Positions 26,189-36,791 of a stretch of DNA of 64,000 nucleotides are shown here, piece after piece. The notes beneath the pieces are model-generated. The model was not told the origin of the DNA. It saw only the letters and a list, made by a program, of their open reading frames with translations, and searched no databases. Position 1 is the stretch's first letter. Every line of letters starts with the position of its first letter. A program made the translations under genes and the position numbers. Source of the stretch: Pseudorhodoplanes sp. GTDB taxonomy: Bacteria > Pseudomonadota > Alphaproteobacteria > Rhizobiales > Xanthobacteraceae. The stretch lies in assembly GCA_019187085.1 (NCBI GenBank), contig JABARS010000008.1:17112-81111 (forward strand), in the 5' to 3' direction.

Positions 26189-27391
26189 CTAAGGCGGATT
26201 GGCCGCGAGCCAGAGCAGGAGATCGCCGGTCGGGTGGCCGTCGGGGCGCAGGCCGGCTTTGGCCTGCATCGCGCGGACGGCGTCGCGCTGCACGAAATCC
26301 ATCTGGCCGACGAAATTGTCGACGCGAAAGCCGCGCGCGGCGAGGTCGCGCTGCAAAAAGATGCGGTCAGAGCGCGACATCTGCCTGTCGTCCTTCGGCC
26401 AGGGCGTGACGAACGGTTTTCCGCCGCGCAGCCGGTCGGCGAGATGTGCCACCGCCAGCGCATAGGCGTCGGAGATATTGTAGCGCTTGATCGCCTCGAA
26501 ATTCGCGGTGACGAGAAAGGCCGGCCCGTCCGCGCCGGTCGGAAACAGAAGATAGGCGTCGCCGGTTGCCGGCAGCGCGCCGCCGTCGGCGCGGCGCAGG
26601 CCGCGCGCGCTCCACTCGGCAAAGCCCGCGCGGCTCTTCGCCAAATCGAAACCGCGCGGCACCGTCACCTCGTATCCCCAGGGCAGGCCGGGCTGCCAGC
26701 CATTCTCGCGGAAATAATTGGCGATCGAGCCGATCACGTCGGGCACGTTGGTCCAGATGTCGCGCTTGCCGTCGCCGGAGAAATCCACCGCCCAGCGCAT
26801 GAAGCTCGAGGGAATGAATTGCGGCTGGCCCATCGCGCCCGCCCACGAACCGGTCATCCTGTCGCGCGCGATATGGCCCTGCTGCAGGATGGTCAGCGCA
26901 TGCAGCAATTCCTCGCGGCAGAAGGTTTCGCGATAGCCGCTCGCCGCCAGCGTCACCAGCGAGCGGATGATGTCCTTGTTGCCGTAATAGCCGCCGTAGC
27001 TCGTCTCCATGCCCCAGATCGCAACGAGCATCGCGCGGTCGACGCCGTAGCGGCGTTCGGCGACCGCAAGCGTGTCGGCCCATTTCGCAAGCTGCTGCCG
27101 GCCGCCCGACAGGCGCCCGGGCGACACCGCGCCCGCGACATAGGTCCCGACCGGGCGGCCGTACTCGGCCTGCTTTTTTGATGCGGCGATGACGTCCGCG
27201 TCGGGCGTCACGCCGGTGAAGGCGAGATCGAAGGTCGCGCGCGTGATGCCGCGCGCCTGCGCCTGCGGCCACAGGTTGCGGACATAGGTCGCAAAGTCGG
27301 TCGCCCCCACGTCCTGCTGGCGCTGCTCGGCGAACGCGGGCGAAAGCGGCAGGACCGCGGCAAAGGCGATCGCGGCCGCGAGGCGGATCAT
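26189..27391 (-). CDS. Lytic murein transglycosylase (MltB/SltB family) with peptidoglycan-binding domain
   Basis: Periplasmic enzyme that cleaves peptidoglycan with formation of 1,6-anhydromuropeptides. A signal peptide ending PAFA, then the catalytic domain with WGMETSYGG (catalytic Glu129), SWAGAMGQPQFIPSSF and GSIANYFRENGW, and a C-terminal PGRP-type binding domain (RIFLQRDLAARGF ... MQAKAGLRPDGHPT). The start at 27391 overlaps the upstream CoxL-like gene by 4 bases (ATGA), although the two have no obvious functional link. Length 400 residues. Confidence 0.92.
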   Translation of the reverse strand: MIRLAAAIAFAAVLPLSPAFAEQRQQDVGATDFATYVRNLWPQAQARGITRATFDLAFTGVTPDADVIAASKKQAEYGRPVGTYVAGAVSPGRLSGGRQQLAKWADTLAVAERRYGVDRAMLVAIWGMETSYGGYYGNKDIIRSLVTLAASGYRETFCREELLHALTILQQGHIARDRMTGSWAGAMGQPQFIPSSFMRWAVDFSGDGKRDIWTNVPDVIGSIANYFRENGWQPGLPWGYEVTVPRGFDLAKSRAGFAEWSARGLRRADGGALPATGDAYLLFPTGADGPAFLVTANFEAIKRYNISDAYALAVAHLADRLRGGKPFVTPWPKDDRQMSRSDRIFLQRDLAARGFRVDNFVGQMDFVQRDAVRAMQAKAGLRPDGHPTGDLLLWLAANPP

Positions 27392-29760
27392 GCGCCGTTT
27401 GTGCCGCTTGCGTCCCGGATCGCGCGCCAGACGCGTTCCGGCGTCGCCGGCATGTCGATGTGGCGGATGCCGAGGACGGAGAGCGCATCGACGATGGCGT
27501 TCATGATCGAGGCGAGGCCGCCCGCGCATCCGGCCTCGCCGCAGCCTTTCGTCCCGAGCGGATTGGTGCGGGCGGGCACCGGATGGCTCAAGAAGCCGAT
27601 GTCGCAGACATCGTGCGCACGCGGCATTGCGTAATCCATGAACGAGCCGGTGAGAAGCTGGCCGCTGTCGTCATAGAGCGCCTGCTCCAGCAGCGCCTGG
27701 CCGAGGCCCTGCACGACGCCGCCATGCACCTGGCCCTCGACCAGCAGCGGGTTGATCAGCGTGCCGAAATCGTTGACCGAGGAATAACGCACGAGCGCGA
27801 CCGTGCCGGTCTGCGGATCGATCTCGACTTCGGCGACATGGGCGCCGTTCGGAAACGCGGAGGGCACCGGCTCGCTCGCATGCGAGACGTCGAGCGAGGA
27901 CGGCACGCCGGGCGGCAGCGCGAGGCCGCCGCGCAGCCGCGCCGCAAGCTCCATGATGCCGACCGAACGGTCGGTGCCAGCGATGACGAAGCGTCCGCGC
28001 TCGAACACGATATCGGTCTCCGCCGCCTCCAGCACATGGGCTGCGATCTGCCGGCCGCGTTCGATCACGAGGGCCGCGGCCTCCACGATCGCCATGCCGC
28101 TTGCGGTGATCGAGCGCGAACCGCCGGTGCCGCCGCCCGCGATCAGTGCGTCGCTGTCGCCCTGCGACAGCCGGATGCGCTCGAACGGCACGCCGAGCTT
28201 CTCGCTCAGCACCTGCGCGAACGGGGTAGCGTGGCCCTGGCCGTAATCGAGCGTGCCGGTGACGATGGTGACGGTGCCGTCGGCCTCGAAGCGGATGCCG
28301 CCCATTTCCCGGTTCGGCGGGGCGGTGACTTCCAGATAGCTGCCGATGCCGAGCCCGCGCAGCTTGCCCGCCTTGCGGCTCTCGCGCCGGCGCTTCGCAA
28401 AGCCTTGCACGTCGGCGGCCGCGAGCGCCTCCTTGAACACGGCAGGGAAATCGCCGCTGTCATAGGTCATGCCGGAGGCGGCCTTGAACGGCATCTGGCG
28501 CGGCCGGATGTGATTGCGCCGGCGCAATGCGAGGCGGTCGATCCCCGTTTCGCGGGCGGCCTCGTCGATCAGCCGCTCCATATAGTAATTGCCTTCTGGC
28601 CGTCCGGCGCCGCGATAGGCCGACACCTGCGTGGTGTTGGTGAAGACGCATTTCGAGGACACTTCGAGCAGCGGCGTGCGATACACGCTCGGGGTGTTCT
28701 TCACCGCATTGAGCGTTGCCATCAGCGGCGCCACGGTGCCGAGGAACGCGCCCATATTGGCGTAACCGGTGAGGCGCACGGCGAGGAAATGCCCGTCCTT
28801 GTCGAGGGCGAGCTCCGCCGTCATCTCGTGATCGCGGCCGTGATGGTCGGACACGAACGAGCCGGAGCGCTCGTCGGTCCATTTGACCGGACGGCCGAGC
28901 GCGCGCGCGGCGTGCAGGATGCAGACATATTCCGGATAGACCGGCGCCTTCATGCCGAACGAGCCGCCGACCTGGCCGGTCAGCACGCGCACCTTGTCGG
29001 GCGTGGTGCCGAGAATGTCGACGAGCTGGCCCTTCATGCCGAACGTGCCCTGGCTCTGCGCGTGCAGGGTAAAATGTGTGCGGGCGGGATCGTACAGGGC
29101 GACGGCGGCGCGCGGCTCCATCGCGTTCACGACGACACGACTGTTGCGCAGCGGCAGCCGCGTGACGTGCGCGGCGCGCGCGAACGCCTCTGCCACCTGC
29201 GCGCTGTCGCCATAGTGATAATCGAGCGCGATATTGCCCGGCGCCTCGTCGTAGAGCTGCGGCGCGCCTTCTTTCACCGCCTCGCTCGCCAGCGTCACCG
29301 CCGGCAGCGGATCGATATCCACCGTCACCGCTTCGGCGGCATCCTTCGCCTGCGCCAGGGTCTCGGCGACGACGAACGCCACCGGATCGCCGACGAAGCG
29401 CACCTTGCCGGCGGCGAGTGCCGGCCGCGGCGGCTTGGTCATGTCCGAGCCGTCGCGGTTCTTGAACGGCACCGTGCATTTGAGCGGGCCGTAGCCCGCA
29501 AGGTCGCCGCCGCCGAAGGCGCCGAGCACGCCGGGCATCGCGCGCGCGGCGTCAAGGTCGATGCCGCGGATGACGCCGTGCGCATGCACCGAGCGCACCA
29601 TCACGGCATAGGCCTGGCCGGGTAGGTTGAGGTCGTCGGTATAGCGGCCGAGCCCCTGGACGAGCACCGGATCCTCGGTCCGTGCGACCGGCTGGCCGAT
29701 CCCGAATTTCGAGAGCGCCAGGCCGTCGGCGGTCGCTGCGGTCTTTTCTCGGATGTTCAT
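27388..29760 (-). CDS. Xanthine dehydrogenase/CO dehydrogenase-type molybdopterin-binding large subunit (form II-like), orphan
   Basis: Large subunit of a molybdenum hydroxylase, 790 residues from ATG 29760 (MNIREKT). The N-terminal a/b-hammerhead domain begins near GIGQPVARTEDPVLVQGLGRY cut after 20 positions. The Mo domain follows: VVVNAMEPRAAVA, GQVGGSFGMK, and the active-site loop AYRGAGR at residues 381-387, which differs from true aerobic CO dehydrogenase (AYRCSFR) because the cysteine is replaced by glycine. GTKGCGEAG near the C-terminus contains the catalytic glutamate. The FAD (CoxM) and 2Fe-2S (CoxS) subunits are not next to it, so it is an orphan or partners with products encoded elsewhere. 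Substrate unknown; CO oxidation is unlikely on motif grounds. Confidence 0.88.
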   Translation of the reverse strand: MNIREKTAATADGLALSKFGIGQPVARTEDPVLVQGLGRYTDDLNLPGQAYAVMVRSVHAHGVIRGIDLDAARAMPGVLGAFGGGDLAGYGPLKCTVPFKNRDGSDMTKPPRPALAAGKVRFVGDPVAFVVAETLAQAKDAAEAVTVDIDPLPAVTLASEAVKEGAPQLYDEAPGNIALDYHYGDSAQVAEAFARAAHVTRLPLRNSRVVVNAMEPRAAVALYDPARTHFTLHAQSQGTFGMKGQLVDILGTTPDKVRVLTGQVGGSFGMKAPVYPEYVCILHAARALGRPVKWTDERSGSFVSDHHGRDHEMTAELALDKDGHFLAVRLTGYANMGAFLGTVAPLMATLNAVKNTPSVYRTPLLEVSSKCVFTNTTQVSAYRGAGRPEGNYYMERLIDEAARETGIDRLALRRRNHIRPRQMPFKAASGMTYDSGDFPAVFKEALAAADVQGFAKRRRESRKAGKLRGLGIGSYLEVTAPPNREMGGIRFEADGTVTIVTGTLDYGQGHATPFAQVLSEKLGVPFERIRLSQGDSDALIAGGGTGGSRSITASGMAIVEAAALVIERGRQIAAHVLEAAETDIVFERGRFVIAGTDRSVGIMELAARLRGGLALPPGVPSSLDVSHASEPVPSAFPNGAHVAEVEIDPQTGTVALVRYSSVNDFGTLINPLLVEGQVHGGVVQGLGQALLEQALYDDSGQLLTGSFMDYAMPRAHDVCDIGFLSHPVPARTNPLGTKGCGEAGCAGGLASIMNAIVDALSVLGIRHIDMPATPERVWRAIRDASGTNGA

Positions 29761-29940
29761 CGGGCATTTCCGGCGGAAAGGTCTGAAATAGCGGCGGCAG
29801 GCGGCCGCCACAAGGCGCGCGCCGCGACCCGGCCATGCGGCGGTTGCGCGAAGGACGCTCACTCTTTAAACTTTGCGCCGATCAGTGGAAACACGCCGGC
29901 TGCAGGGCGGCATTGCCTTCGGCGCGGCAGGACGAACACA

Positions 29941-31071
29941 ATGGACGACGAGGCCCGGGCGACCGGCCTCGATCCCGCGCGTGAGCGTGCATTTCGCGAG
30001 CCTCGGGCCGAAATCCGGGCGACGCGGGATCGCGGTGCGCCCTTGCATCCGCGCTTGGACGGCGGCGGACACGGGACGGACCTCTATGGTCCGACCTATG
30101 CCGCGCTCGATCTCGGCACCAACAATTGCCGCCTGCTGGTGGCGCGTGCGACCCACGACGGCTTCCGGGTGATCGACGCCTTCTCGCGCATCATCCGGCT
30201 GGGCGAGGGCATCACCGCCTCCGGACGGCTGGGCGAGCCGGCGATCGAGCGCGCGGTCGAGGCGTTGAAAATCTGCCGCGACAAGATGCGCAACCGCGGC
30301 GTCACGCGCGCGCGCTTGATCGCGACCGAAGCCTGCCGGCGCGCCGAGAACGGCGTCGCCTTCCTGTCCCGGGTGCGCGACCAGGTCGGCCTCGACCTCG
30401 AAGTGGTGGACCGGGAGACCGAGGCGCTTCTTGCGGCCACCGGCTGCACGCCGCTGATCGATCCGCAGGCGGACGGCGCGGTCCTGTTCGATATCGGCGG
30501 CGGTTCCTCGGAGATCGTGCGGCTCGGCCATCCCGAAGCCGCCCGTCACGGTCCGCCCGCGCCCGCCATGCGCGACTGGATCTCGCTGCCGGTCGGTGTC
30601 GTCACGCTTGCCGAGCGGCACGGCGGCATCGTCGTCACGCCCGACATTTTCGAGGCGATGATCGCGGAAGTGGCCGGCCATATCGCGCCGTTCGCGGCGG
30701 CCCAGAGCGGGCACGATCCGCTGCGCGTGCATCTTCTGGGAACGTCGGGAACGGTGACGACTATTGCCGGCGTTCACCTTGCGCTGCGGCGCTATGACCG
30801 CCGCCGCGTCGACGGCTCCTGGATGAGCGATTCCGAAATTACCGGCGTGATGCGGCGCCTGCTGGCGATGAGCTACGACGAACGAGCGGCCAATCCCTGC
30901 ATCGGGTTCGAGCGCGCCGACCTTGTGCTGGCCGGATGCGCGATCCTGGAAGCGATCCGGCGCACCTTCCCGTGCACGCGCCTGCGCATCGCCGACCGCG
31001 GCCTGCGCGAGGGGATGCTGGTCCAGATGATGCGCGACGACCGCATCTGGGCGGAGGGCCATTCGCAATGA
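29941..31071 (+). CDS. ppx: Exopolyphosphatase / guanosine pentaphosphate phosphatase (Ppx/GppA)
   Basis: Actin-like (ASKHA) phosphohydrolase that removes phosphate from polyphosphate or pppGpp. After a roughly 48-residue charged, non-conserved N-terminal extension the domain begins [15 protein letters not shown]. Further phosphate-loop motifs: [24 protein letters not shown] and [13 protein letters not shown]. The domain ends [11 protein letters not shown]. At 376 residues it is the short alphaproteobacterial form, lacking the C-terminal HD domain of E. coli Ppx. It overlaps rlmE by 4 bases, an arrangement common in this order. Confidence 0.92.
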   Translation: MDDEARATGLDPARERAFREPRAEIRATRDRGAPLHPRLDGGGHGTDLYGPTYAALDLGTNNCRLLVARATHDGFRVIDAFSRIIRLGEGITASGRLGEPAIERAVEALKICRDKMRNRGVTRARLIATEACRRAENGVAFLSRVRDQVGLDLEVVDRETEALLAATGCTPLIDPQADGAVLFDIGGGSSEIVRLGHPEAARHGPPAPAMRDWISLPVGVVTLAERHGGIVVTPDIFEAMIAEVAGHIAPFAAAQSGHDPLRVHLLGTSGTVTTIAGVHLALRRYDRRRVDGSWMSDSEITGVMRRLLAMSYDERAANPCIGFERADLVLAGCAILEAIRRTFPCTRLRIADRGLREGMLVQMMRDDRIWAEGHSQ

Positions 31072-31757
31072 CGTCTGCGCGCGGCGGCGGACGCGGTCGC
31101 GACCTGAAGGTGCGCGTCAAGGCCGGCAAGAGCCGCACTTTGTCGTCCAAGCTGTGGCTCGACCGCCAGCTCAACGATCCCTATGTCGCGCGCGCCAAGC
31201 GCGAGGGTTTCCGCTCGCGCGCCGCCTACAAGCTGATCGAGATCGACGACAAGTATCGTTTCCTGAAACCCGGCTGTCGCGTCGTCGATCTGGGCGCCGC
31301 GCCCGGCGGCTGGAGCCAGGTCGCCGCGCAGCGCGTCGGCGTCGAGGCCGGCCGGGGCAGGGTGGTGGCGATCGACCTGCTCGACATGGATCCGGTCCCG
31401 GGGGTCGAATTCCTCGTCCTCGACTTTCTCGATCCCGACGCGCCCGACCGCCTCAAGGCGATGCTCGGCGGGCCGGCGGACGTCGTTCTCTCGGACATGG
31501 CGGCCAACGCCACCGGCCACCGTAAGACCGATCATCTCAAGATCGTCGGGCTGGTCGAGGCGGCGGCCGCGTTCGCCGCCGAGGTGCTGGCGCCGGGCGG
31601 GGTTTTCCTTGCCAAGGTCTTGCAGGGCGGAACCGAGGGCGAACTGCTCGCGCAGTTGCGGCGCGATTTCGCGACCGTGCGTCACGTCAAGCCGCCGGCG
31701 AGCCGCGCCGGCTCGGCGGAGCTTTATGTGCTTGCGACCGGCTTCCGCGGCGGCTGA
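31068..31757 (+). CDS. rlmE: 23S rRNA (uridine2552-2'-O)-methyltransferase RlmE (FtsJ/RrmJ)
   Basis: S-adenosylmethionine-dependent enzyme that methylates U2552 of 23S rRNA during late 50S assembly. The K-D-K-E tetrad is visible: Lys in SRAAYKL, Asp in VLSDMAAN, Lys in LAKVLQGG and Glu in SAELYVLA. The SAM loop is [15 protein letters not shown]. Start ATG 31068 overlaps the ppx stop, and a Gly/Arg-rich start ([12 protein letters not shown]) precedes the fold. Length 229 residues. Confidence 0.95.
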   Translation: MTSARGGGRGRDLKVRVKAGKSRTLSSKLWLDRQLNDPYVARAKREGFRSRAAYKLIEIDDKYRFLKPGCRVVDLGAAPGGWSQVAAQRVGVEAGRGRVVAIDLLDMDPVPGVEFLVLDFLDPDAPDRLKAMLGGPADVVLSDMAANATGHRKTDHLKIVGLVEAAAAFAAEVLAPGGVFLAKVLQGGTEGELLAQLRRDFATVRHVKPPASRAGSAELYVLATGFRGG

Positions 31758-31929
31758 GGAAGGCGCGCAGCCGCTGTCCCGCGGCCGCATGGCGTTACCC
31801 GCGCTTGCGAAAAAGCGCCTGTTTCCTGCTGAAAAACCCTGTTGGCGAAGGCTTTCGATGCTTCGCACCCGCGCGCGAATCTCCTAATCGGGGACACGGC
31901 GCGCGTCGCGCCAGTGAGGGCATTTCAAC

Positions 31930-32262
31930 ATGGCGGCAAAACCGAAAGCCAAGCCGGCAGCCAAGAAGCCGGCGAGCAACAGTGTCAACAAGGTCACCCT
32001 GAAACATCTCGCGGCGGCCTTGGCGGAGGATCATGAGATGACGAAGAAGCAGGGCGAAGCCATGCTCACCGATCTCGTTGCCCTCATCACCAAGCACCTG
32101 AAGAAGGGCGAGCGTATCCGCATCGCCGGCCTCGGCATCCTCCAGGTGCGCAAGCGCGCCGCCCGCATGGGCCGCAATCCCGCCACCGGCGAGGCGATCA
32201 AGATCAAGGCCAGCAAGAAGGTTGCCTTCCGCGCGGCCAAAGAACTGAAGATGGCGATCTGA
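31930..32262 (+). CDS. HU/IHF-family DNA-binding protein
   Basis: A 110-residue nucleoid protein with a Lys/Ala-rich N-terminal tail (AKPKAKPAAKKPA) before the HU fold. Conserved parts: LKHLAAALAEDHEMTKKQ, the GERIRIAGLGILQVRKRAAR arm base, and the arm GRNPATGEAIKIKASKKVAF. The tail is longer than in HU of E. coli and resembles the HU variants common in alphaproteobacteria. Preceded by 170 non-coding bases that carry its promoter. Confidence 0.93.
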   Translation: MAAKPKAKPAAKKPASNSVNKVTLKHLAAALAEDHEMTKKQGEAMLTDLVALITKHLKKGERIRIAGLGILQVRKRAARMGRNPATGEAIKIKASKKVAFRAAKELKMAI

Positions 32263-32287
32263 CGCTTCGCATCGGCGGGCCGGGCGG

Positions 32288-33727
32288 CTATCCCATCCTG
32301 CGGTCGGAGTCCTCTCCGGGCGCGATGGGATCGCTTGCCTTTACCGGCATGTGCCCGGAAAGCTCGGCGCCGGCGTCGCGCGGCAGGCGCATGAAGACGA
32401 AGACCGACGCCGCCGAGATCGCGCCGACCAGAAGGAAGGCGGGCGCGAAATCGCCCGCGCCGATCTCCGTGCTGCCGCTCATGTGCAGCGACGTCTCCAC
32501 CGCGAACGCGCCGACCGCGACGCCTGCCGACAGCGACAATTGCTGCCCGACGGAGGCCAGCGCGGTGGCGCGGCTCATGCGGGCGGTCTCGATATCGGCA
32601 TAGGCGATGGAATTGACGCTCGTGAATTGCAGCGAGCGGAAGAAGCCGCCGATCAACAGCACCGTCACGATCAGACCGAGCGGCGTCGCCGGCGTGAACG
32701 CCGCGCAGGCGGCGATGAAGGCCGCGCTCACCACCGCATCGACCATGAGCACCCGGCGGAAGCCGAACCGGTTGATGATCCGCGCGGCCAGCGTCTTCAT
32801 GCCGAGCCCGCCGACGGCGGCCGCGAACGTGATCATGCCGGACTGGAAGGGGTTGAGTCCGAACCCCGTCTGCAGCATCAGCGGGAGCAGGAACGGCAGC
32901 GCGCCGACGCCGAGCCGGAACAGGAAGCCGCCGACGAAGCTGGCATGGAAGGTCGGCAGCCGCAGCAGCGAGAAGTCGAGGATCGGCGCCGGTGTGCGCC
33001 GCGCGTGCCACAGATAGGCGCCCATCGCCACTGCGCCGCCGGCGATAAGCGTCGCGATCACCTGCCAGGGCAGGAGGTCGAGGCCCGCGACCGACAGCCC
33101 GAAGGCGAGCCCCGCCACACCGAGGCCCGCCAGCAGCAGGCCGACGCCGTCGAACGGCTCGACGCGCTCCGCGCGCACCGGGTCGATGAAGCGCAGCACC
33201 AGCACGATGCCGACAAGGCCGAACGGCACGTTGATCAGGAATATCCAGTGCCAGGAGGCGAAGGTGGTGATGAAGCCGCCGACCGGCGGTCCGACCACCG
33301 GGCCGATCAGCGCCGGTATCGTGACCCAGGCCATCGCGCCGATGAGCTTGCGCTTGTCGATGGTGCGCACCAGCACGAGCCGGCCCACCGGCGTCATCAT
33401 CGCCCCGCCCATGCCCTGCACGATGCGCGCGATCACGAAATCCTCGAGCGAGCCCGCGAGCGCGCAGCCGACCGAGCCGGCGATGAAGATGGCGATCGCC
33501 GCGGCGAACACCGTGCGCGCGCCGAACCGGTCGGCGGTCCAGCCGCTGGCGGGGATGAAGACGGCAAGCGAGATCAGGTAGGAGGTGAGCGCGACCTTGA
33601 GCGCCAGCGGGTTTGTCCCGATATCGGCTGCGATCGCCGGTAGCGAGGTCGCGATCACCGTGGAATCCATGTTTTCCATGAACAGCGCGACCGCGACGAT
33701 CAGCGGGACGATGCGTTCGCGGTTCAT
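32288..33727 (-). CDS. MFS drug-efflux transporter, DHA2 (EmrB/QacA) family
   Basis: A 479-residue inner-membrane antiporter with 14 predicted helices. Motif D1 at the start (FMENMDSTVIATSLPAIA), motif A in GWTADRFGARTVF, the motif-B arginine in ARIVQGMGGAMMTPVGRLVLV cut short of its end, and motif C in IPALIGPVVGPPVGGFI. Substrates are typically hydrophobic cations or drugs, but cannot be told from sequence. Converges on the HU gene with 25 bases between. No membrane-fusion partner (EmrA) is nearby, so it may act alone. Confidence 0.88.
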   Translation of the reverse strand: MNRERIVPLIVAVALFMENMDSTVIATSLPAIAADIGTNPLALKVALTSYLISLAVFIPASGWTADRFGARTVFAAAIAIFIAGSVGCALAGSLEDFVIARIVQGMGGAMMTPVGRLVLVRTIDKRKLIGAMAWVTIPALIGPVVGPPVGGFITTFASWHWIFLINVPFGLVGIVLVLRFIDPVRAERVEPFDGVGLLLAGLGVAGLAFGLSVAGLDLLPWQVIATLIAGGAVAMGAYLWHARRTPAPILDFSLLRLPTFHASFVGGFLFRLGVGALPFLLPLMLQTGFGLNPFQSGMITFAAAVGGLGMKTLAARIINRFGFRRVLMVDAVVSAAFIAACAAFTPATPLGLIVTVLLIGGFFRSLQFTSVNSIAYADIETARMSRATALASVGQQLSLSAGVAVGAFAVETSLHMSGSTEIGAGDFAPAFLLVGAISAASVFVFMRLPRDAGAELSGHMPVKASDPIAPGEDSDRRMG

Positions 33728-33893
33728 GGAGGCACCGGGGCGGGCGTTGCTGCGGGGGCGGCCGTTCTAGCATCGGCAGCGCCATGGTAAAGCGGCGACT
33801 TGGTAAAGTAGCGTCTTGGTAAGTCGCGTCTTGCGCCGGGCGCGGTCTCTCTTACATGCACGGCGCGGGCATTCCGTGTCGCGAGGGCTTTCG

Positions 33894-34142
33894 ATGATCT
33901 ACATCCTTGCCGTCTTCCTGCCGCCGCTGGCGCTCCTGCTGAACGGGCAGGTGTTTTCGGCCATCCTGAACGCCGTCCTCATCGTGCCCTGCCTGCTGCT
34001 GGGCTTCCTGTTTCCGGTCCTCTGGCTGGTCCCCTCGCTACACGGGGTAGTCGCCGTCTATATGAAACGCGAGGACCGCAAGCACGAGGAACTGGTCGAC
34101 GCGATCCGCAAGCACGGCCCGCCGCCCGGCTACAAGCCTTAA
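33894..34142 (+). CDS. Small two-helix membrane protein, YqaE/Pmp3-like
   Basis: An 82-residue protein with two hydrophobic segments (IYILAVFLPPLALLL and AVLIVPCLLLGFLFPVLWLVP) and a charged tail (MKREDRKHEELVDAIRKHG). The LPPLA motif of the first helix and the two-helix layout resemble YqaE/Pmp3 proteins linked with membrane potential and salt stress. Start ATG 33894 follows GCGAGG. Relation to the family is probable but not certain. Confidence 0.65.
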   Translation: MIYILAVFLPPLALLLNGQVFSAILNAVLIVPCLLLGFLFPVLWLVPSLHGVVAVYMKREDRKHEELVDAIRKHGPPPGYKP

Positions 34143-34241
34143 CCTGTGGGGAGCCGGCATCGCCGGCGCGGCGTCCTCGTCTTGCCGCAAGGGATGTGCT
34201 ATCGACCGGCGCCAACCCCGATTCCCGAAGCCTGCGCTTGA

Positions 34242-35777
<1,536 letters not shown>

Positions 35778-35787
35778 CGGCGCGGCT

Positions 35788-35840
35788 AGAGCCTTTCCTG
35801 CTTTGATGGAATCAGAGCAGGGGCTCTGGCTTTTTGTTTT
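35788..35840 (+). terminator. Strong hairpin with T-run after guaB
   Basis: AGAGCC and CCTGCT (35788-35802) pair with AGCAGG and GGCTCT (35816-35827), followed by GGCTTTTTGTTTT. This has the form of an intrinsic terminator for guaB and lies 10 bases after its stop. It forms part of a longer dispersed repeat. Confidence 0.75.
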
Positions 35841-35892
35841 GACGCGTTTTCTTCACGCGAACCGGTACCCGCTTCGCTCGAAAACGCTTTAG
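35788..35892. repeat. Dispersed intergenic repeat of Bradyrhizobium-like genomes
   Basis: The terminator hairpin continues into gacgcgttttcttcacgcg, gaaccggtacccgcttcg and ctcgaaaacgcttt, an arrangement I know as a frequent intergenic element in this bacterial order. It sits between two convergent genes and overlaps the end of the next one slightly. Confidence 0.7.
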
Positions 35893-36788
35893 CGCACCAT
35901 GTAGCGGATCGCATAATCGCCCGCCCGCGCGGTGGGCTTGGGCTTGTCGTCTTCCATCATGAAGTCGAGCGGATGCCACGGCCCGTAATCGTGCATCAGG
36001 CGCGGATTTGACGGGAACGGCATCACGAAGACGAGCGGCGGCCGGTCCGGCATGGTGACGATCACTTCGCGCCGGCGGGTGCGTTCGCGCGTCTCGACAT
36101 TGATGCGCAGCGCGAGCCCTCCGTTCTCGGTCAGCCATTCGCTGGCAAAGCCGCGCGTGACGCCGGACGGCGTGCGCAGCGCGACCCCGATCGCGCCGAG
36201 CGCCGCGGGAGGCACGGAATCGGGAAAGCGCACCGTCATCCAGATATTCCATTTTGTTTCGCCGGCATTGTCGTAGGGACGCGACAGCGCCCGATGGCCT
36301 GCAAGCGAGACGAAAACCAGTACGAGCGCGAGCGCGCCACCCGCCATGCCGCGGGCGATCCAGCGCGCCCCGGGGCTGCGGGCAGCGAGCAGGCTGCCGG
36401 CGATCAGTAGCGCAAGCGAGGCCGATAGTGATACGAGGATGTAGGCATCCTTGCCGATGTCGAATGCCGTGGCGGCAAGGCCGCCGAGGTCGAGAAGCTG
36501 CGCCAGCGCCGCGCCGCCAAAACCGGCAAGGCCGCAAGATATGCCGCTCCATAAGCGGCTCGCCGACCGGTCGCGGCGCGCGAGCATGAGGCCGGCGGCT
36601 GCCGCCGCGACCGCGCCGCTTAGTTCAAAACCGCGGACGACCGCGCCGGAATCGAGAAAGGCATCGCGGTCGAGTGCGCGCAGAGTTTCAAAAGCGGCCG
36701 CATAGACCGCAAGACCCGCGATCCAGCCGATCGTTGCGCAGCCGGCCGCAAACAGTAAAAGCGACATGCAGCGGAGCACGCGGTCCAT
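35889..36788 (-). CDS. Membrane protein of unknown function (first of a tandem paralogous pair)
   Basis: A 299-residue protein with four or five hydrophobic helices in the first 165 residues and a soluble C-terminal domain. The latter contains WNIWMTVRFPDSVPPAALGAI cut at 20, TRRREVIVTMPDRPPLVFVM, and the end GPWHPLDFMMEDDKPKP ... YAIRYMVR. The next gene has the same plan with VPHLHFEVRLP, MLVVSLPGQPKLLFSIGL and WQRVNFIDDMKADGQP ... FEIRYHVPEWR, so the two are paralogues sharing a beta-rich domain. No family recognised. Three bases separate the genes, implying one operon. Confidence 0.75.
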   Translation of the reverse strand: MDRVLRCMSLLLFAAGCATIGWIAGLAVYAAAFETLRALDRDAFLDSGAVVRGFELSGAVAAAAAGLMLARRDRSASRLWSGISCGLAGFGGAALAQLLDLGGLAATAFDIGKDAYILVSLSASLALLIAGSLLAARSPGARWIARGMAGGALALVLVFVSLAGHRALSRPYDNAGETKWNIWMTVRFPDSVPPAALGAIGVALRTPSGVTRGFASEWLTENGGLALRINVETRERTRRREVIVTMPDRPPLVFVMPFPSNPRLMHDYGPWHPLDFMMEDDKPKPTARAGDYAIRYMVR

Positions 36789-36791
36789 CGC

